A DNA stretch of 64,000 bases, taken from assembly GCA_030698405.1 (NCBI GenBank), contig JAUYMU010000060.1, forward strand, positions 1 to 64,000, in the 5' to 3' direction. The translations under genes and the position numbers were made by a program. The notes beneath the pieces were generated by a model. It was not told where the DNA came from and did not search any database. It saw only the letters and a program-made list of their open reading frames with translations. Positions within the stretch are counted from its first letter, which is position 1; every line of letters begins with the position of its first letter. The DNA is from Bacteroidota bacterium. GTDB lineage: Bacteria > Bacteroidota > Bacteroidia > Bacteroidales > Prolixibacteraceae. This document shows positions 18,222-26,850 of the stretch, piece after piece.

Positions 18222-19124
18222 ATGAAAAAAATAATCGTTATTGGCAGCTCTAATACCGATATGGTGATCAAAACAAAGAATTTTCCTGCACCTGGCGAAA
18301 CCATATTGGGTGGAAAATTCTTAATGAATTCCGGTGGTAAAGGTGCTAATCAGGCTGTAGCTGCGGCACGATTGGGGGGGACAGTTACTTTTGTCGGTAA
18401 AATTGGTGATGATATTTTCGGTAAACAGGCAGTTCAACAACTGGAAAATGAGGGTATCAATGTAAACTTTGTGGTCGTCGATCCTGAAAACCCGAGTGGT
18501 GTAGCTCTGATTATTGTCGATCGGGAAGGCGAAAACTCAATCGTTGTGGCTCCGGGATCCAACGGAACACTTAGTCCGGCCGATTTTGATAAAGCAATAG
18601 TTCAACTCAATGAATCGGAATATATACTGATGCAGCTCGAAATACCTATTCTGACGGTAGAACACATTGCCCGAATAGCAGTTGAAAAAAGGAAAAAAGT
18701 GGTTTTGAATCCTGCCCCGGCGACCGAACTTTCTGATAAACTACTAAAAAATCTGTATATCATTACTCCAAACGAAACAGAAGCAGAGTTGCTCACCGGA
18801 GTAAAAGTCACCGATGAACAATCGGCTTTGAAAGCAGCAACTATTCTTCACGACAAAGGTGTTGAAATCGTAATCATAACAATGGGTGCTGCCGGTGCTT
18901 TTCTGTTGGTAAACGGAAAGTCTGAAATAATCACAGCGCTTAAAGTGCAGGCTATTGATACCACTGCCGCCGGAGATACTTTCAACGGAGCTTTGGTAGT
19001 AGCTTTATCCGAAGGAAAAACTATACAGGAATCCATTGCCTTTGCCAATAAAGCCGCATCCATTTCGGTTACTCGTATCGGAGCACAATCATCTGTTCCA
19101 TTTCGGAAAGAAATATTAAATTGA
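18222..19124 (+). CDS. rbsK: Ribokinase
   Basis: This 300-residue PfkB-family kinase phosphorylates D-ribose to ribose 5-phosphate with ATP. The N-terminal substrate motif is typical of RbsK (NTDMVIKTKNFPAPGETI, then NSGGKGANQAVAAARLGG). The C-terminal PfkB signature DTTAAGDTFNGALVVAL supplies the anion hole and catalytic aspartate (D252). It lies in the PUL between two exported enzymes and is itself cytoplasmic, which points to ribose as a released sugar. Confidence 0.92.
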   Translation: MKKIIVIGSSNTDMVIKTKNFPAPGETILGGKFLMNSGGKGANQAVAAARLGGTVTFVGKIGDDIFGKQAVQQLENEGINVNFVVVDPENPSGVALIIVDREGENSIVVAPGSNGTLSPADFDKAIVQLNESEYILMQLEIPILTVEHIARIAVEKRKKVVLNPAPATELSDKLLKNLYIITPNETEAELLTGVKVTDEQSALKAATILHDKGVEIVIITMGAAGAFLLVNGKSEIITALKVQAIDTTAAGDTFNGALVVALSEGKTIQESIAFANKAASISVTRIGAQSSVPFRKEILN

Positions 19125-19149
19125 AATATTAACAAATAAATCCAATACA

Positions 19150-20775
19150 ATGAGAGCGAAACTGTCCATTTTTATAATGCTATTTTGTGTGTTAGCAATT
19201 ACTTCATGCAAAACCGAAAAATCTGATACACGAACTATTTCTACTGAAGTCCTGAAAGATAAAATAGCCGGGGGCTGGGCTGGAAAAATGATTGGGGTTA
19301 CATACGGTGCTCCAACAGAATTTAAGGCTCAGGGAAATACCTTTGAAGATTCCATAAAATGGGTTCCTGCAGATGTTAAAGGTTCTATCTGGCAGGACGA
19401 TATCTATGTTCAGCTAACTTTCATGATGACCATGGACCAATATGGAATTGATGCACCGGCGAAAAAATTTCAGGAATTGTTTGCAAAGGCAGGTTATGGC
19501 TTATGGCATGCCAATCTTCAGGGCCGCAAAAATTATTTCGACAGTATTTTTCCTCCACAATCCGGTCACCCCGACTATAACCTTCACGCTGATGATATTG
19601 ATTTTCAGATTGAAGCTGATTACATTGGTTTCATGTGCCCCGGAATGCCTCAGACTGCCAATAAAATTGCAGATAAAATTGGTCATATTATGAATTATGG
19701 TGATGGTGTTTATGGTGGCGTTTTCGTTGCCGCACTTTATGCCGAGGCATATTTTGAAAACGACATACCCAAAATAATCAATAAAGCATTGGAGTCCCTT
19801 CCGGTAGAAAGTGATTATTCTAAAATTGTTAAAGATGTAATTCTTTTGCATCAGCAATATCCTGATGATTGGCGCGCAGCCTGGGCTGAGCTGGAAGCAA
19901 AATGGGGAAAAGTTCACATTTGTGATGCGGGTACTACCTTTAATATTGACGCGAAACTAAACGGTGCCTATATTGTGATGGGCTTGCTGTATGGCGATGG
20001 TGATCCTGCAAAAACCATGGAGATATCAACCCGTTGCGGACAGGATTCGGATTGTAATCCTTCCAACGCTATGGCACTTTTAGGCGTGATCAAAGGGTTG
20101 AGCGGATTACCTGCTGAATATCAGGAGGCAGTAAAATCAATTGGTGATTCTGTGTTCATAAATACTACCTATTCATTCAATAAGGCAGTTGATAAAACCT
20201 TGGAATATGCTCAGAAACTGGCGGTTGAAAATGGTGGTGAAACTACGGAAAATGAGTTGAAAATTAAAGTTCAACAACCTCTTCCTTTTGCTCTTGAAGT
20301 TGCTTTTCCCAAGTTGATTTTTGATAAAAAAGTAAATGTGTTTGCAAATGAAGGTTGGGAGTTGAAAGGCAATTGGGCCAGCTTCACTTATTTCCATCCA
20401 TGGGCTAAAAAAGAAATTAAAAATCAGGCCAGATTCAGCGGAACTGCTGGTGATGAAATCAGTTTTACCTTTGAAGGAACCGGAGTTTCAATTGTTGGAA
20501 ACTGGTTTAAAGATGGTGGAAAAGCAGATGTTTTTGTGGATGGCCAGTTTAAAAGAAGCATCGACTGTTATTTTAATTATGCAACCCAGCAAATCGAGAA
20601 CATGAATTTGTATCACATTACCAATCTTCCGGAGGGAAAACATACAGTCAGTTTAGTTGTAAAAGGAGAAAAACGGCCTGAATCGGTTGCTTTTAATGTG
20701 TACATCTCTGAAGCAGTAGTTTTTAAGACTGCAGATAAAATTAATGAGACCTTTAAGTTTTCTTTTCAGAAATAA
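19150..20775 (+). CDS. ADP-ribosylglycohydrolase-family lipoprotein
   Basis: The protein has 541 residues with a lipobox (LAITSC, Cys at 20), so it is envelope-anchored. Residues about 35-360 form an ADP-ribosylglycohydrolase-like helical domain with GGWAGKMIGVTYGAPTE, the metal-binding pair D83-D84 in WQDDIYVQ and the GQDSDCNPSNAMALLG motif (D299, D301) that replaces the classical D-x-D. A beta-sandwich domain (about 400-540, FEGTGVSIVGNWFKDGGK) looks carbohydrate-binding. Known members cleave N- or O-ribosyl bonds with Mg2+. An exported copy beside ribokinase suggests release of ribose from ADP-ribosyl or ribosyl compounds, as proposed for the rus locus of Bacteroides. Confidence 0.85.
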   Translation: MRAKLSIFIMLFCVLAITSCKTEKSDTRTISTEVLKDKIAGGWAGKMIGVTYGAPTEFKAQGNTFEDSIKWVPADVKGSIWQDDIYVQLTFMMTMDQYGIDAPAKKFQELFAKAGYGLWHANLQGRKNYFDSIFPPQSGHPDYNLHADDIDFQIEADYIGFMCPGMPQTANKIADKIGHIMNYGDGVYGGVFVAALYAEAYFENDIPKIINKALESLPVESDYSKIVKDVILLHQQYPDDWRAAWAELEAKWGKVHICDAGTTFNIDAKLNGAYIVMGLLYGDGDPAKTMEISTRCGQDSDCNPSNAMALLGVIKGLSGLPAEYQEAVKSIGDSVFINTTYSFNKAVDKTLEYAQKLAVENGGETTENELKIKVQQPLPFALEVAFPKLIFDKKVNVFANEGWELKGNWASFTYFHPWAKKEIKNQARFSGTAGDEISFTFEGTGVSIVGNWFKDGGKADVFVDGQFKRSIDCYFNYATQQIENMNLYHITNLPEGKHTVSLVVKGEKRPESVAFNVYISEAVVFKTADKINETFKFSFQK

Positions 20776-20804
20776 TTTGTGTCTTTTAATAATGTGACAA
20801 AACC

Positions 20805-21800
20805 ATGTATATAGTTAGTACTTATTTATTCGCAGTAGTTCTTTGTGTCATTACGATGTTGTGTTGGGGCTCCTGGGCCAATACACAGAAACTTGCTCAG
20901 AAATCGTGGCGCTTCGAACTATTTTATTGGGATTATGTGATAGGAATCCTCCTGATGTCGCTTGTTTTCTCCTTTACCCTGGGAAGTACAGGTGTCCTTG
21001 GCCGCGGTTTTATTGAAGACCTTAGACAGGCCGAAATGAGCAACATTGGAAATGCACTACTTGGAGGAATCATTTTTAATGCTGCCAACATTTTGGTTGC
21101 TGCCGCTATTTCAATTGCTGGAATGTCGGTGGCTTTTCCAATAGGCATCGGCATTGCCTTGGTGCTGGGTGTGATTGTTAATTACATGGCAAGTCCGCAA
21201 GGAAACGCATCGTGGCTGTTTGCCGGTGTTGCTCTGATTACCATTGCCATTGTGATTGATGCTATAGCTTACCGGAAAAAGGCATCCCAATCACATAAAG
21301 TTCCGACCAAAGGGATTGTTTTGTCGGTAGTCGGAGGCGTTCTGATGGCCTTGTTTTACCGGTTTGTAGCCAGTTCCATGGTCAGTAATTTTGAACAACC
21401 CGATGCCGGATTTTTAACCCCTTACACTGCGGTATTTATATTTTCAATCGGAATTCTGATCAGTAATTTTATTTTCAATACTATTCTGATGAAAAAACCT
21501 TTTGAAGGCGCCCCTGTAACATACTCTCAATATTTTAATGGCAGTTTGAAGGAACATTTTACCGGTATTCTGGGTGGAATAATCTGGTGTATTGGAATGA
21601 CTTTAAGTATAATTGCTGCCGGGAAAGCTGGGTTTGCCATTTCGTACGGATTGGGTCAGGGTGCGACTTTGGTGGCTGCTTTGTGGGGTGTGTTTATATG
21701 GAAAGAATTTAAAGGAACTGCAGGGGTAAAAGGATGGTTAGTGGCGATGTTTATTCTCTTTGTGTTGGGTCTTATTTCCATTATTTATGCTGGTCAATGA
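20805..21800 (+). CDS. GRP-family sugar permease (DMT superfamily, ribose/glucose type)
   Basis: This inner-membrane protein has 331 residues and about ten hydrophobic helices. The opening (CVITMLCWGSWANTQKLAQ, then FELFYWDYVIGILL) and the repeated glycine-rich helices (GGIIFNAANILVAAAISIAG, GIGIALVLG) match the glucose/ribose porter branch. It closes the PUL and should carry the released pentose into the cytoplasm, where ribokinase acts. Confidence 0.88.
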   Translation: MYIVSTYLFAVVLCVITMLCWGSWANTQKLAQKSWRFELFYWDYVIGILLMSLVFSFTLGSTGVLGRGFIEDLRQAEMSNIGNALLGGIIFNAANILVAAAISIAGMSVAFPIGIGIALVLGVIVNYMASPQGNASWLFAGVALITIAIVIDAIAYRKKASQSHKVPTKGIVLSVVGGVLMALFYRFVASSMVSNFEQPDAGFLTPYTAVFIFSIGILISNFIFNTILMKKPFEGAPVTYSQYFNGSLKEHFTGILGGIIWCIGMTLSIIAAGKAGFAISYGLGQGATLVAALWGVFIWKEFKGTAGVKGWLVAMFILFVLGLISIIYAGQ

Positions 21801-22199
21801 CATAATCTGAATCTGCATACACCATCTGCATTCGTGAAAGGACAGTTGCGTTGGCATTTTGAAGATTTATCACCCTGCCCTTCGGGATATGCATTAAAAG
21901 CTGGAGCCAGTTAGTGCAAATTTGTAATCAGCACTTTTTATCCAGTGACTTGTAATCCCATAAAACATCAATAATTTATCGAAAATTTAGAAACCCCCTT
22001 TGCTATTGCTGGCAAAGGGGGTTCCTTTTCAAATCACTCCATCATACATTTACACATCAGCCATTTACCATCAGAAGCCATTTGTTAATAATTTTGTTAA
22101 TAAATAATCAGTGTTAAGTATCAATTTATTAATCTGAATGTCGGAACTTGCATATGTAAAGTTCAACTAACACTATTATTCATTAAAAATCACTTATTT
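21801..22199. other. Intergenic region after the PUL
   Basis: There is no gene in this 399-bp gap. It holds the PUL terminator (listed separately) and an AT-rich tail before the next gene. Confidence 0.6.
21992..22028 (+). terminator. Terminator of the PUL operon
   Basis: AACCCCCTTTGC (21992-22003) pairs perfectly with GCAAAGGGGGTT (22012-22023) around an 8-nt loop, followed by a T-rich stretch. It lies about 190 bp after the permease gene and is the only strong terminator on this side. Confidence 0.8.
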
Positions 22200-22691
22200 A
22201 TGGCAAAAACTTCAGAAACAGGTCACGCTAAAAATGTGGCCAATTTTGCGCAACTGGTAGCAATCTGCACATCGTATGGCGCAATTTATCAACCAAGTAA
22301 TTCCGTTATTCAACTTCAGGGCATGGGTGGCCTCTTGGTTCAGGCGAAAGACTGCCTGACTTCCATCAACAGTGCTGAAGGCATTTATTCCAATGCACTT
22401 TCGAAGCGTGGAATGGTATTTAATCCCTTTCGAAAGCTGGTAACCCGTATCGGGAATGCCTTAAAATCATCGGGAGTTTCCAAACAAACGAAAGATCAGG
22501 TTGCAGCAATTATCCGCAAGTTGCAGGGACGCCGCGCCACCCCAAAAATTTCGGAGGAGGAAAAGCAGGCTGCCCTGGCCGCCGGAAAGGAAATCGTTGA
22601 AGTTTCATCGTCACAAATGAGCATCGACAACCAGTTGCCAATATATTATCTTCTTATTGAATCAACCAATCACCAGTTCATGGCAGTTTAG
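22200..22691 (+). pseudogene. Conserved Bacteroidota hypothetical protein, C-terminally truncated
   Basis: The frame encodes 163 residues. The first ~140 (MAKTSETGHAKNVANFAQLV to ISSSQMS-like VSSSQMSIDN) match my memory of a conserved helical family of roughly 240 residues, with the signatures NPFRKLVTRIGNALK and KLQGRRATP. After IDN the frame drifts into unrelated residues and stops. In a neighbouring frame (about 22630-22745) a NQP...SLITHFNNMEKRKQNN segment looks like the missing continuation. This suggests one or more indels and loss of function of the C-terminal half. The protein's function is unknown. Confidence 0.5.
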
Positions 22692-22769
22692 TTTGATCAC
22701 CCACTTCAACAATATGGAGAAGAGGAAACAAAATAATTCGGCACATATCCGTCTATAAAAGAATATTAT

Positions 22770-22777
22770 TACATTTG
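22770..22777 (+). promoter_or_regulatory. Candidate -7 box of the ATPase gene
   Basis: TACATTTG matches the Bacteroidota -7 consensus TAnnTTTG. It lies 17 bp before ATG 22795 and supports that start. No good -33 box is visible, so confidence is limited. Confidence 0.35.
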
Positions 22778-22794
22778 TGATAAAATATTCGTTT

Positions 22795-24063
22795 ATGGAC
22801 GAAACAATTAAAGCGTTAAGGAAATATAATTTCTGGGATAGTAATACCATTGATTTAGGGTATTTAAGAACCGACTATACCGAAAAAATTACTGATTACA
22901 TTGGTAACCGTCTGATAAAAGTTCTTGTTGGCCAACGTCGGGCCGGAAAGAGCTTTATTCTTCGTCAGATCGTAAAACAGCTGATCGAAAAAGGCATTTC
23001 ACCTAATAATACACTGATTATCAACAAAGAATTTTCCGAGTTCGATTTTCTTTCTTCCAACAAGGAGCTTGACGATTTAATAAAGCTGTATAAATCAGAA
23101 CTTAAACCATTCGGGAAGATTTATATTTTTATTGATGAAATACAAAATATATCTGGCTGGGAACGCGTAGTAAATTCATATTCACAAGATTATACCGATG
23201 ATTATGAATTATTTATCAGCGGTTCCAATTCCAAAATGTTGGCGAATGAACTTGCTACCTTGCTTTCTGGCAGATATGTCAAATTCGAGATATTTCCTTT
23301 TAGCTATATGGAGTATCTGGGTATAACTGATGGGCAGAAATCAAAACAAACTTATATTAAATATATGGAGAGCGGAGGGTTGCCTGAACTTTTTATGCTC
23401 TCTAAACAAGAAACAAAGCGGAATTATGTTTCTGCAATTAAAGACACTGTCTTGTTACGCGATATTATTCAACGTCACAATATAAGAGAACCCAGACTCC
23501 TGGAAGATATTTTTGTTTTTCTGGTTAATAATGCTTCCAATTTGATTTCTGTCAGCAGTATTTTTAAGTATTACAAGGGATTGGGCAGAAAAACGAGTTA
23601 CGACATCATTGCTAACTATATAAGCTATATTGAGGAAGCTTTTTTAATTCACCGCTGTGAGCGTTTTAATATCAGGGGTAAAGAGATTATTGCCGGCAAT
23701 GTGAAATTTTATGCCAATGATTTATCCTTCAAAAACTATCTGTTTCCTGGATTTGGGTATGGATTTGGCTATCTGGTTGAAAACCTGATTTATCTTGAAC
23801 TTAGACGAGCCGGATATGAAGTATATACAGGCAGCATTAAGGATAAAGAGGTGGATTTTGTGGCCAGTAAAGCAGACAGGATGATCTATGTTCAATGTGC
23901 ATACCTTTTAGCCGAACCGGAGACTATTTTGCGTGAATACCTGTCGCTTGAGTCAATCAGTGACAATTATGAAAAGTATATCGTATCACTTGATGATTTG
24001 ACATTTCCATCAAATAAAGGAATCCGACATATTCAGGCCTGGAATTTTGGAGAACAACTTTAG
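22795..24063 (+). CDS. AAA ATPase with DUF4143 domain
   Basis: This cytoplasmic protein has 422 residues from ATG 22795. A GTG six codons upstream falls inside a promoter-like box and is rejected. The Walker A is GQRRAGKS (46-53), Walker B is IYIFIDEIQN (D114, E115) and there is a sensor-like ISGSNSKML. The C-terminal DUF4143 region contains a nuclease-like motif (YEVYTGSIKDKEVDFVASK), resembling the D...E-x-K core of restriction-like folds. Such proteins are widespread and often mobile, with poorly known function. The gene stands alone between the PUL and the arabinosidase genes. Confidence 0.88.
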   Translation: MDETIKALRKYNFWDSNTIDLGYLRTDYTEKITDYIGNRLIKVLVGQRRAGKSFILRQIVKQLIEKGISPNNTLIINKEFSEFDFLSSNKELDDLIKLYKSELKPFGKIYIFIDEIQNISGWERVVNSYSQDYTDDYELFISGSNSKMLANELATLLSGRYVKFEIFPFSYMEYLGITDGQKSKQTYIKYMESGGLPELFMLSKQETKRNYVSAIKDTVLLRDIIQRHNIREPRLLEDIFVFLVNNASNLISVSSIFKYYKGLGRKTSYDIIANYISYIEEAFLIHRCERFNIRGKEIIAGNVKFYANDLSFKNYLFPGFGYGFGYLVENLIYLELRRAGYEVYTGSIKDKEVDFVASKADRMIYVQCAYLLAEPETILREYLSLESISDNYEKYIVSLDDLTFPSNKGIRHIQAWNFGEQL

Positions 24064-24185
24064 TCCCGCTTATTGCAATCCTATATCTGCAAAAAGAAAA
24101 AATTATTCCGAAGTATTTGATTTTTCACTTTTTCATAAAGAGACTCATTATATTAACGTCATTTCGACACTTTAAACTATTTACC

Positions 24186-24193
24186 TATATTTG
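24186..24193 (+). promoter_or_regulatory. Candidate -7 box for the GH51/GH43 operon
   Basis: TATATTTG is an exact TAnnTTTG match, 34 bp before the GH51 start. A weak TTTC lies about 20 bp upstream in the -33 position. Confidence 0.45.
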
Positions 24194-24227
24194 GTGACGA
24201 TTGACGAATTACTAAACTGAACCAACA

Positions 24228-26837
24228 ATGAAACAAACTATTTTACTCCTTTGCCTGATCATACTTTTGCTTGGACAAACCGCTTTCGGCGGTGTCACTC
24301 CAATAAGTAATCAACCTGATTCAGTTTATCTTTTTTCTTATGCGACTACTAAAAATTCGAATACAAATGGATTGCATTTTGCCTGGAGCACCGATCAGGA
24401 AAACTGGACTTCCATTGGGCCTGAGATGCGGTTTCTGTTTTGCGACTACGGACGATGGGGAGTTGAAAAACGGATGATTACTCCGTTTTTATTTCTGGCG
24501 TCGGATGGAATTTGGCATTGCGTATGGAGCCTGAACGAGCATACCGGAACTTTCGCCCACGCCGAATCAAAAGATCTGATTTACTGGTTGCCGCAGACTT
24601 ATCCCATTGTGATGGAGAACAACAATTGTCTGGAACCTGAAATCTCATTTGATTCCTCCGGAAATTCATACAGTGTTTCGTGGCTTAGTGCTGCGGACGG
24701 AAAAACACAGGCTTACAGCTCAACAACCACCGACTTTAAAAATTACAGCCCTGCGAAAGAATTGCCAATGGCTAATCGGTTGAATTTGCGTAAAAAAGTA
24801 GTCATTTCAGGAAATACTGAAACCGGAACCGTGCACAAAGTAGCCTGGGAATTGGTTGAAAGTTTGCTGAATAAACAGAAAATAAATGCCTACCGCGATC
24901 TGCAATGGTCGGAAACTTCGAAAACCGATCCGCAGCGATTTGCTTCGCTGAAAACACTGGATGCAACCATCACCATTGATCCTACGAAAAGCAAGAAGAT
25001 CAGCGATTTGCTGATTGGCGTGTTTTTCGAGGACATCAATTATGCTGCCGATGGTGGACTTTACGCCGAACTGGTTCAGAACCGCGGTTTTGAATATGCC
25101 TTAAGCGACAAGGAAGGACGCGACAAAACCTGGAACAGTGAAAAATCGTGGCGATTGAATGGCGGAAATGCCTCTTTTGCAATTGATACCATTTCGTCTC
25201 TCCATGTAAATAACCCACATTATGCCGTCCTGAAAACGACGGAAGTTGGCGCCGGACTGGTCAATGAGGGTTTCGATGGAATTGCCATCAAGTCAGGAGA
25301 GAAATACTACTTTTCGGTGTTCGCCGGCTATCCAGATAAAAAGAGCAAAAAACTGCTTGTCCGCCTGATTGGGAAAAACGGAGAAAACTATGGAGAGACA
25401 ACCGTTTCCGTCAACTCACCAAAATGGAAGAAATTTGAAGCTGTTCTGACTGCCAACCAAACGGTATCAGAAGCTTCTCTGGAAATCGTTCCCCAAACTT
25501 CAGGAATCCTTCATCTGGACATGATTTCTTTGTTTCCGCAGAAAACATTCATGGGACGCAAAAACGGACTGCGTGCCGACTTGGCACAAACAATTGCCGA
25601 TCTGCATCCTCGATTTGTTCGTTTCCCCGGCGGTTGTGTGGCGCACGGCGACGGATTGTGCAATATGTATCGCTGGAACAACACGATTGGGCCGCTGGAA
25701 TCGCGTGTCTCTCAGAAAAATCTTTGGGGATATCATCAAACAGCTGGATTGGGCTATTTTGAATATTTTCAGTTTTGTGCTGACATTGGAGCCGAGCCGC
25801 TGCCGGTTATTGCTGCCGGTGTGCCATGCCAGAATTCTGCTACCGGAGGCGCAGGTCAACAGGGTGGCATTCCGATGTGCGACATGGACGACTACGTTCA
25901 GGAAGTGCTGGATTTGATTGAATGGGCGAACGGCGATGTGAAAACCAAATGGGGAAAGTTACGCGCCGAAGCCGGTCACCCCAAACCGTTCAACCTGAAA
26001 TATGTCGGAATTGGCAACGAAGATCTGATCAACGATATTTTTGAGGAACGGTTTACGATGATTTTCAACGCGGTAAAAGAAAAGCATCCTGAAATTACGG
26101 TCATCGGCACAGTCGGCCCATCGTTCGAAGGAACCGACTACGTGGAAGGCTGGAAAATTGCCACGAAACTGGGAGTTCCGATGGTTGACGAACACTACTA
26201 TCAATCACCGGGCTGGTTTATCCACAATCAGGATTATTACGACAAATACGACCGCTCGAAAGCAAAAGTTTACCTCGGAGAATATGCCGCGCATTTACCG
26301 GGCAGGGTAACCAACATTGAAACTGCTTTATCTGAAGCGCTTTATCTGACTGCCTGTGAGCGCAATGGAGACGTGGTGAGCATGACTTCGTACGCGCCTT
26401 TGCTGGCCAAAGAAGGTCACACCCAATGGAATCCCGACCTGATTTATTTCAACAACACGGAAGTAAAACCAACCGTTGATTATTTTGTACAGCTACTTTT
26501 CGGGCAAAATTCAGGAGATATTTATCTTCCAAGCGCGGTGAAACTTTCAGATCAAAACGAATCCGTCCGCAAACGCGTGGCGGTTTCTGTGGTTCGCGAC
26601 AGCAAAAGCAACGACCTGATTGTAAAATTGGTGAACATGCTTCCGGTGGAGGTAAATACAAAGGTAAATCTCGAAGGACCTGGAAACCTCAATCATTCAG
26701 CAACTAGAACCGTGCTAACCGGAACTCCGGATGATAAAAATGCAAGACCAGTGATTGACAACATCTCGGTAAACAAAGATTTTCCGTGTATTTTACCGGC
26801 CTATTCGTTTACCGTAATCAGGATAAAATCAGAATAA
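24228..26837 (+). CDS. GH51-type alpha-L-arabinofuranosidase with N-terminal GH43-like half-propeller
   Basis: The protein has 869 residues and a signal peptide (LLCLIILLLGQTAFG). Residues about 30-190 look like blades of a GH43-like propeller (SVYLFSYATT, HFAWSTDQENWTSI, ESKDLIYWLPQT). A carbohydrate-binding-like region and the GH51 TIM barrel with C-terminal beta domain follow (about 240-869). The catalytic acid/base is E598 in GIGNEDLINDIFEERF and the nucleophile is E685 in VYLGEYAAH. It should remove alpha-L-arabinofuranosyl side groups from arabinan or arabinoxylan. The GH43 gene starts 13 bp downstream, so the two are co-transcribed. The N-terminal module is too short for a full propeller. 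Confidence 0.9.
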   Translation: MKQTILLLCLIILLLGQTAFGGVTPISNQPDSVYLFSYATTKNSNTNGLHFAWSTDQENWTSIGPEMRFLFCDYGRWGVEKRMITPFLFLASDGIWHCVWSLNEHTGTFAHAESKDLIYWLPQTYPIVMENNNCLEPEISFDSSGNSYSVSWLSAADGKTQAYSSTTTDFKNYSPAKELPMANRLNLRKKVVISGNTETGTVHKVAWELVESLLNKQKINAYRDLQWSETSKTDPQRFASLKTLDATITIDPTKSKKISDLLIGVFFEDINYAADGGLYAELVQNRGFEYALSDKEGRDKTWNSEKSWRLNGGNASFAIDTISSLHVNNPHYAVLKTTEVGAGLVNEGFDGIAIKSGEKYYFSVFAGYPDKKSKKLLVRLIGKNGENYGETTVSVNSPKWKKFEAVLTANQTVSEASLEIVPQTSGILHLDMISLFPQKTFMGRKNGLRADLAQTIADLHPRFVRFPGGCVAHGDGLCNMYRWNNTIGPLESRVSQKNLWGYHQTAGLGYFEYFQFCADIGAEPLPVIAAGVPCQNSATGGAGQQGGIPMCDMDDYVQEVLDLIEWANGDVKTKWGKLRAEAGHPKPFNLKYVGIGNEDLINDIFEERFTMIFNAVKEKHPEITVIGTVGPSFEGTDYVEGWKIATKLGVPMVDEHYYQSPGWFIHNQDYYDKYDRSKAKVYLGEYAAHLPGRVTNIETALSEALYLTACERNGDVVSMTSYAPLLAKEGHTQWNPDLIYFNNTEVKPTVDYFVQLLFGQNSGDIYLPSAVKLSDQNESVRKRVAVSVVRDSKSNDLIVKLVNMLPVEVNTKVNLEGPGNLNHSATRTVLTGTPDDKNARPVIDNISVNKDFPCILPAYSFTVIRIKSE

Positions 26838-26850
26838 TTAATAGAAAAAA

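Noticed and set aside
22762-22800. GTG start of the DUF4143 ATPase
   Set aside because: It falls on the last base of a TAnnTTTG box; ATG 22795 fits both promoter and family N-terminus.
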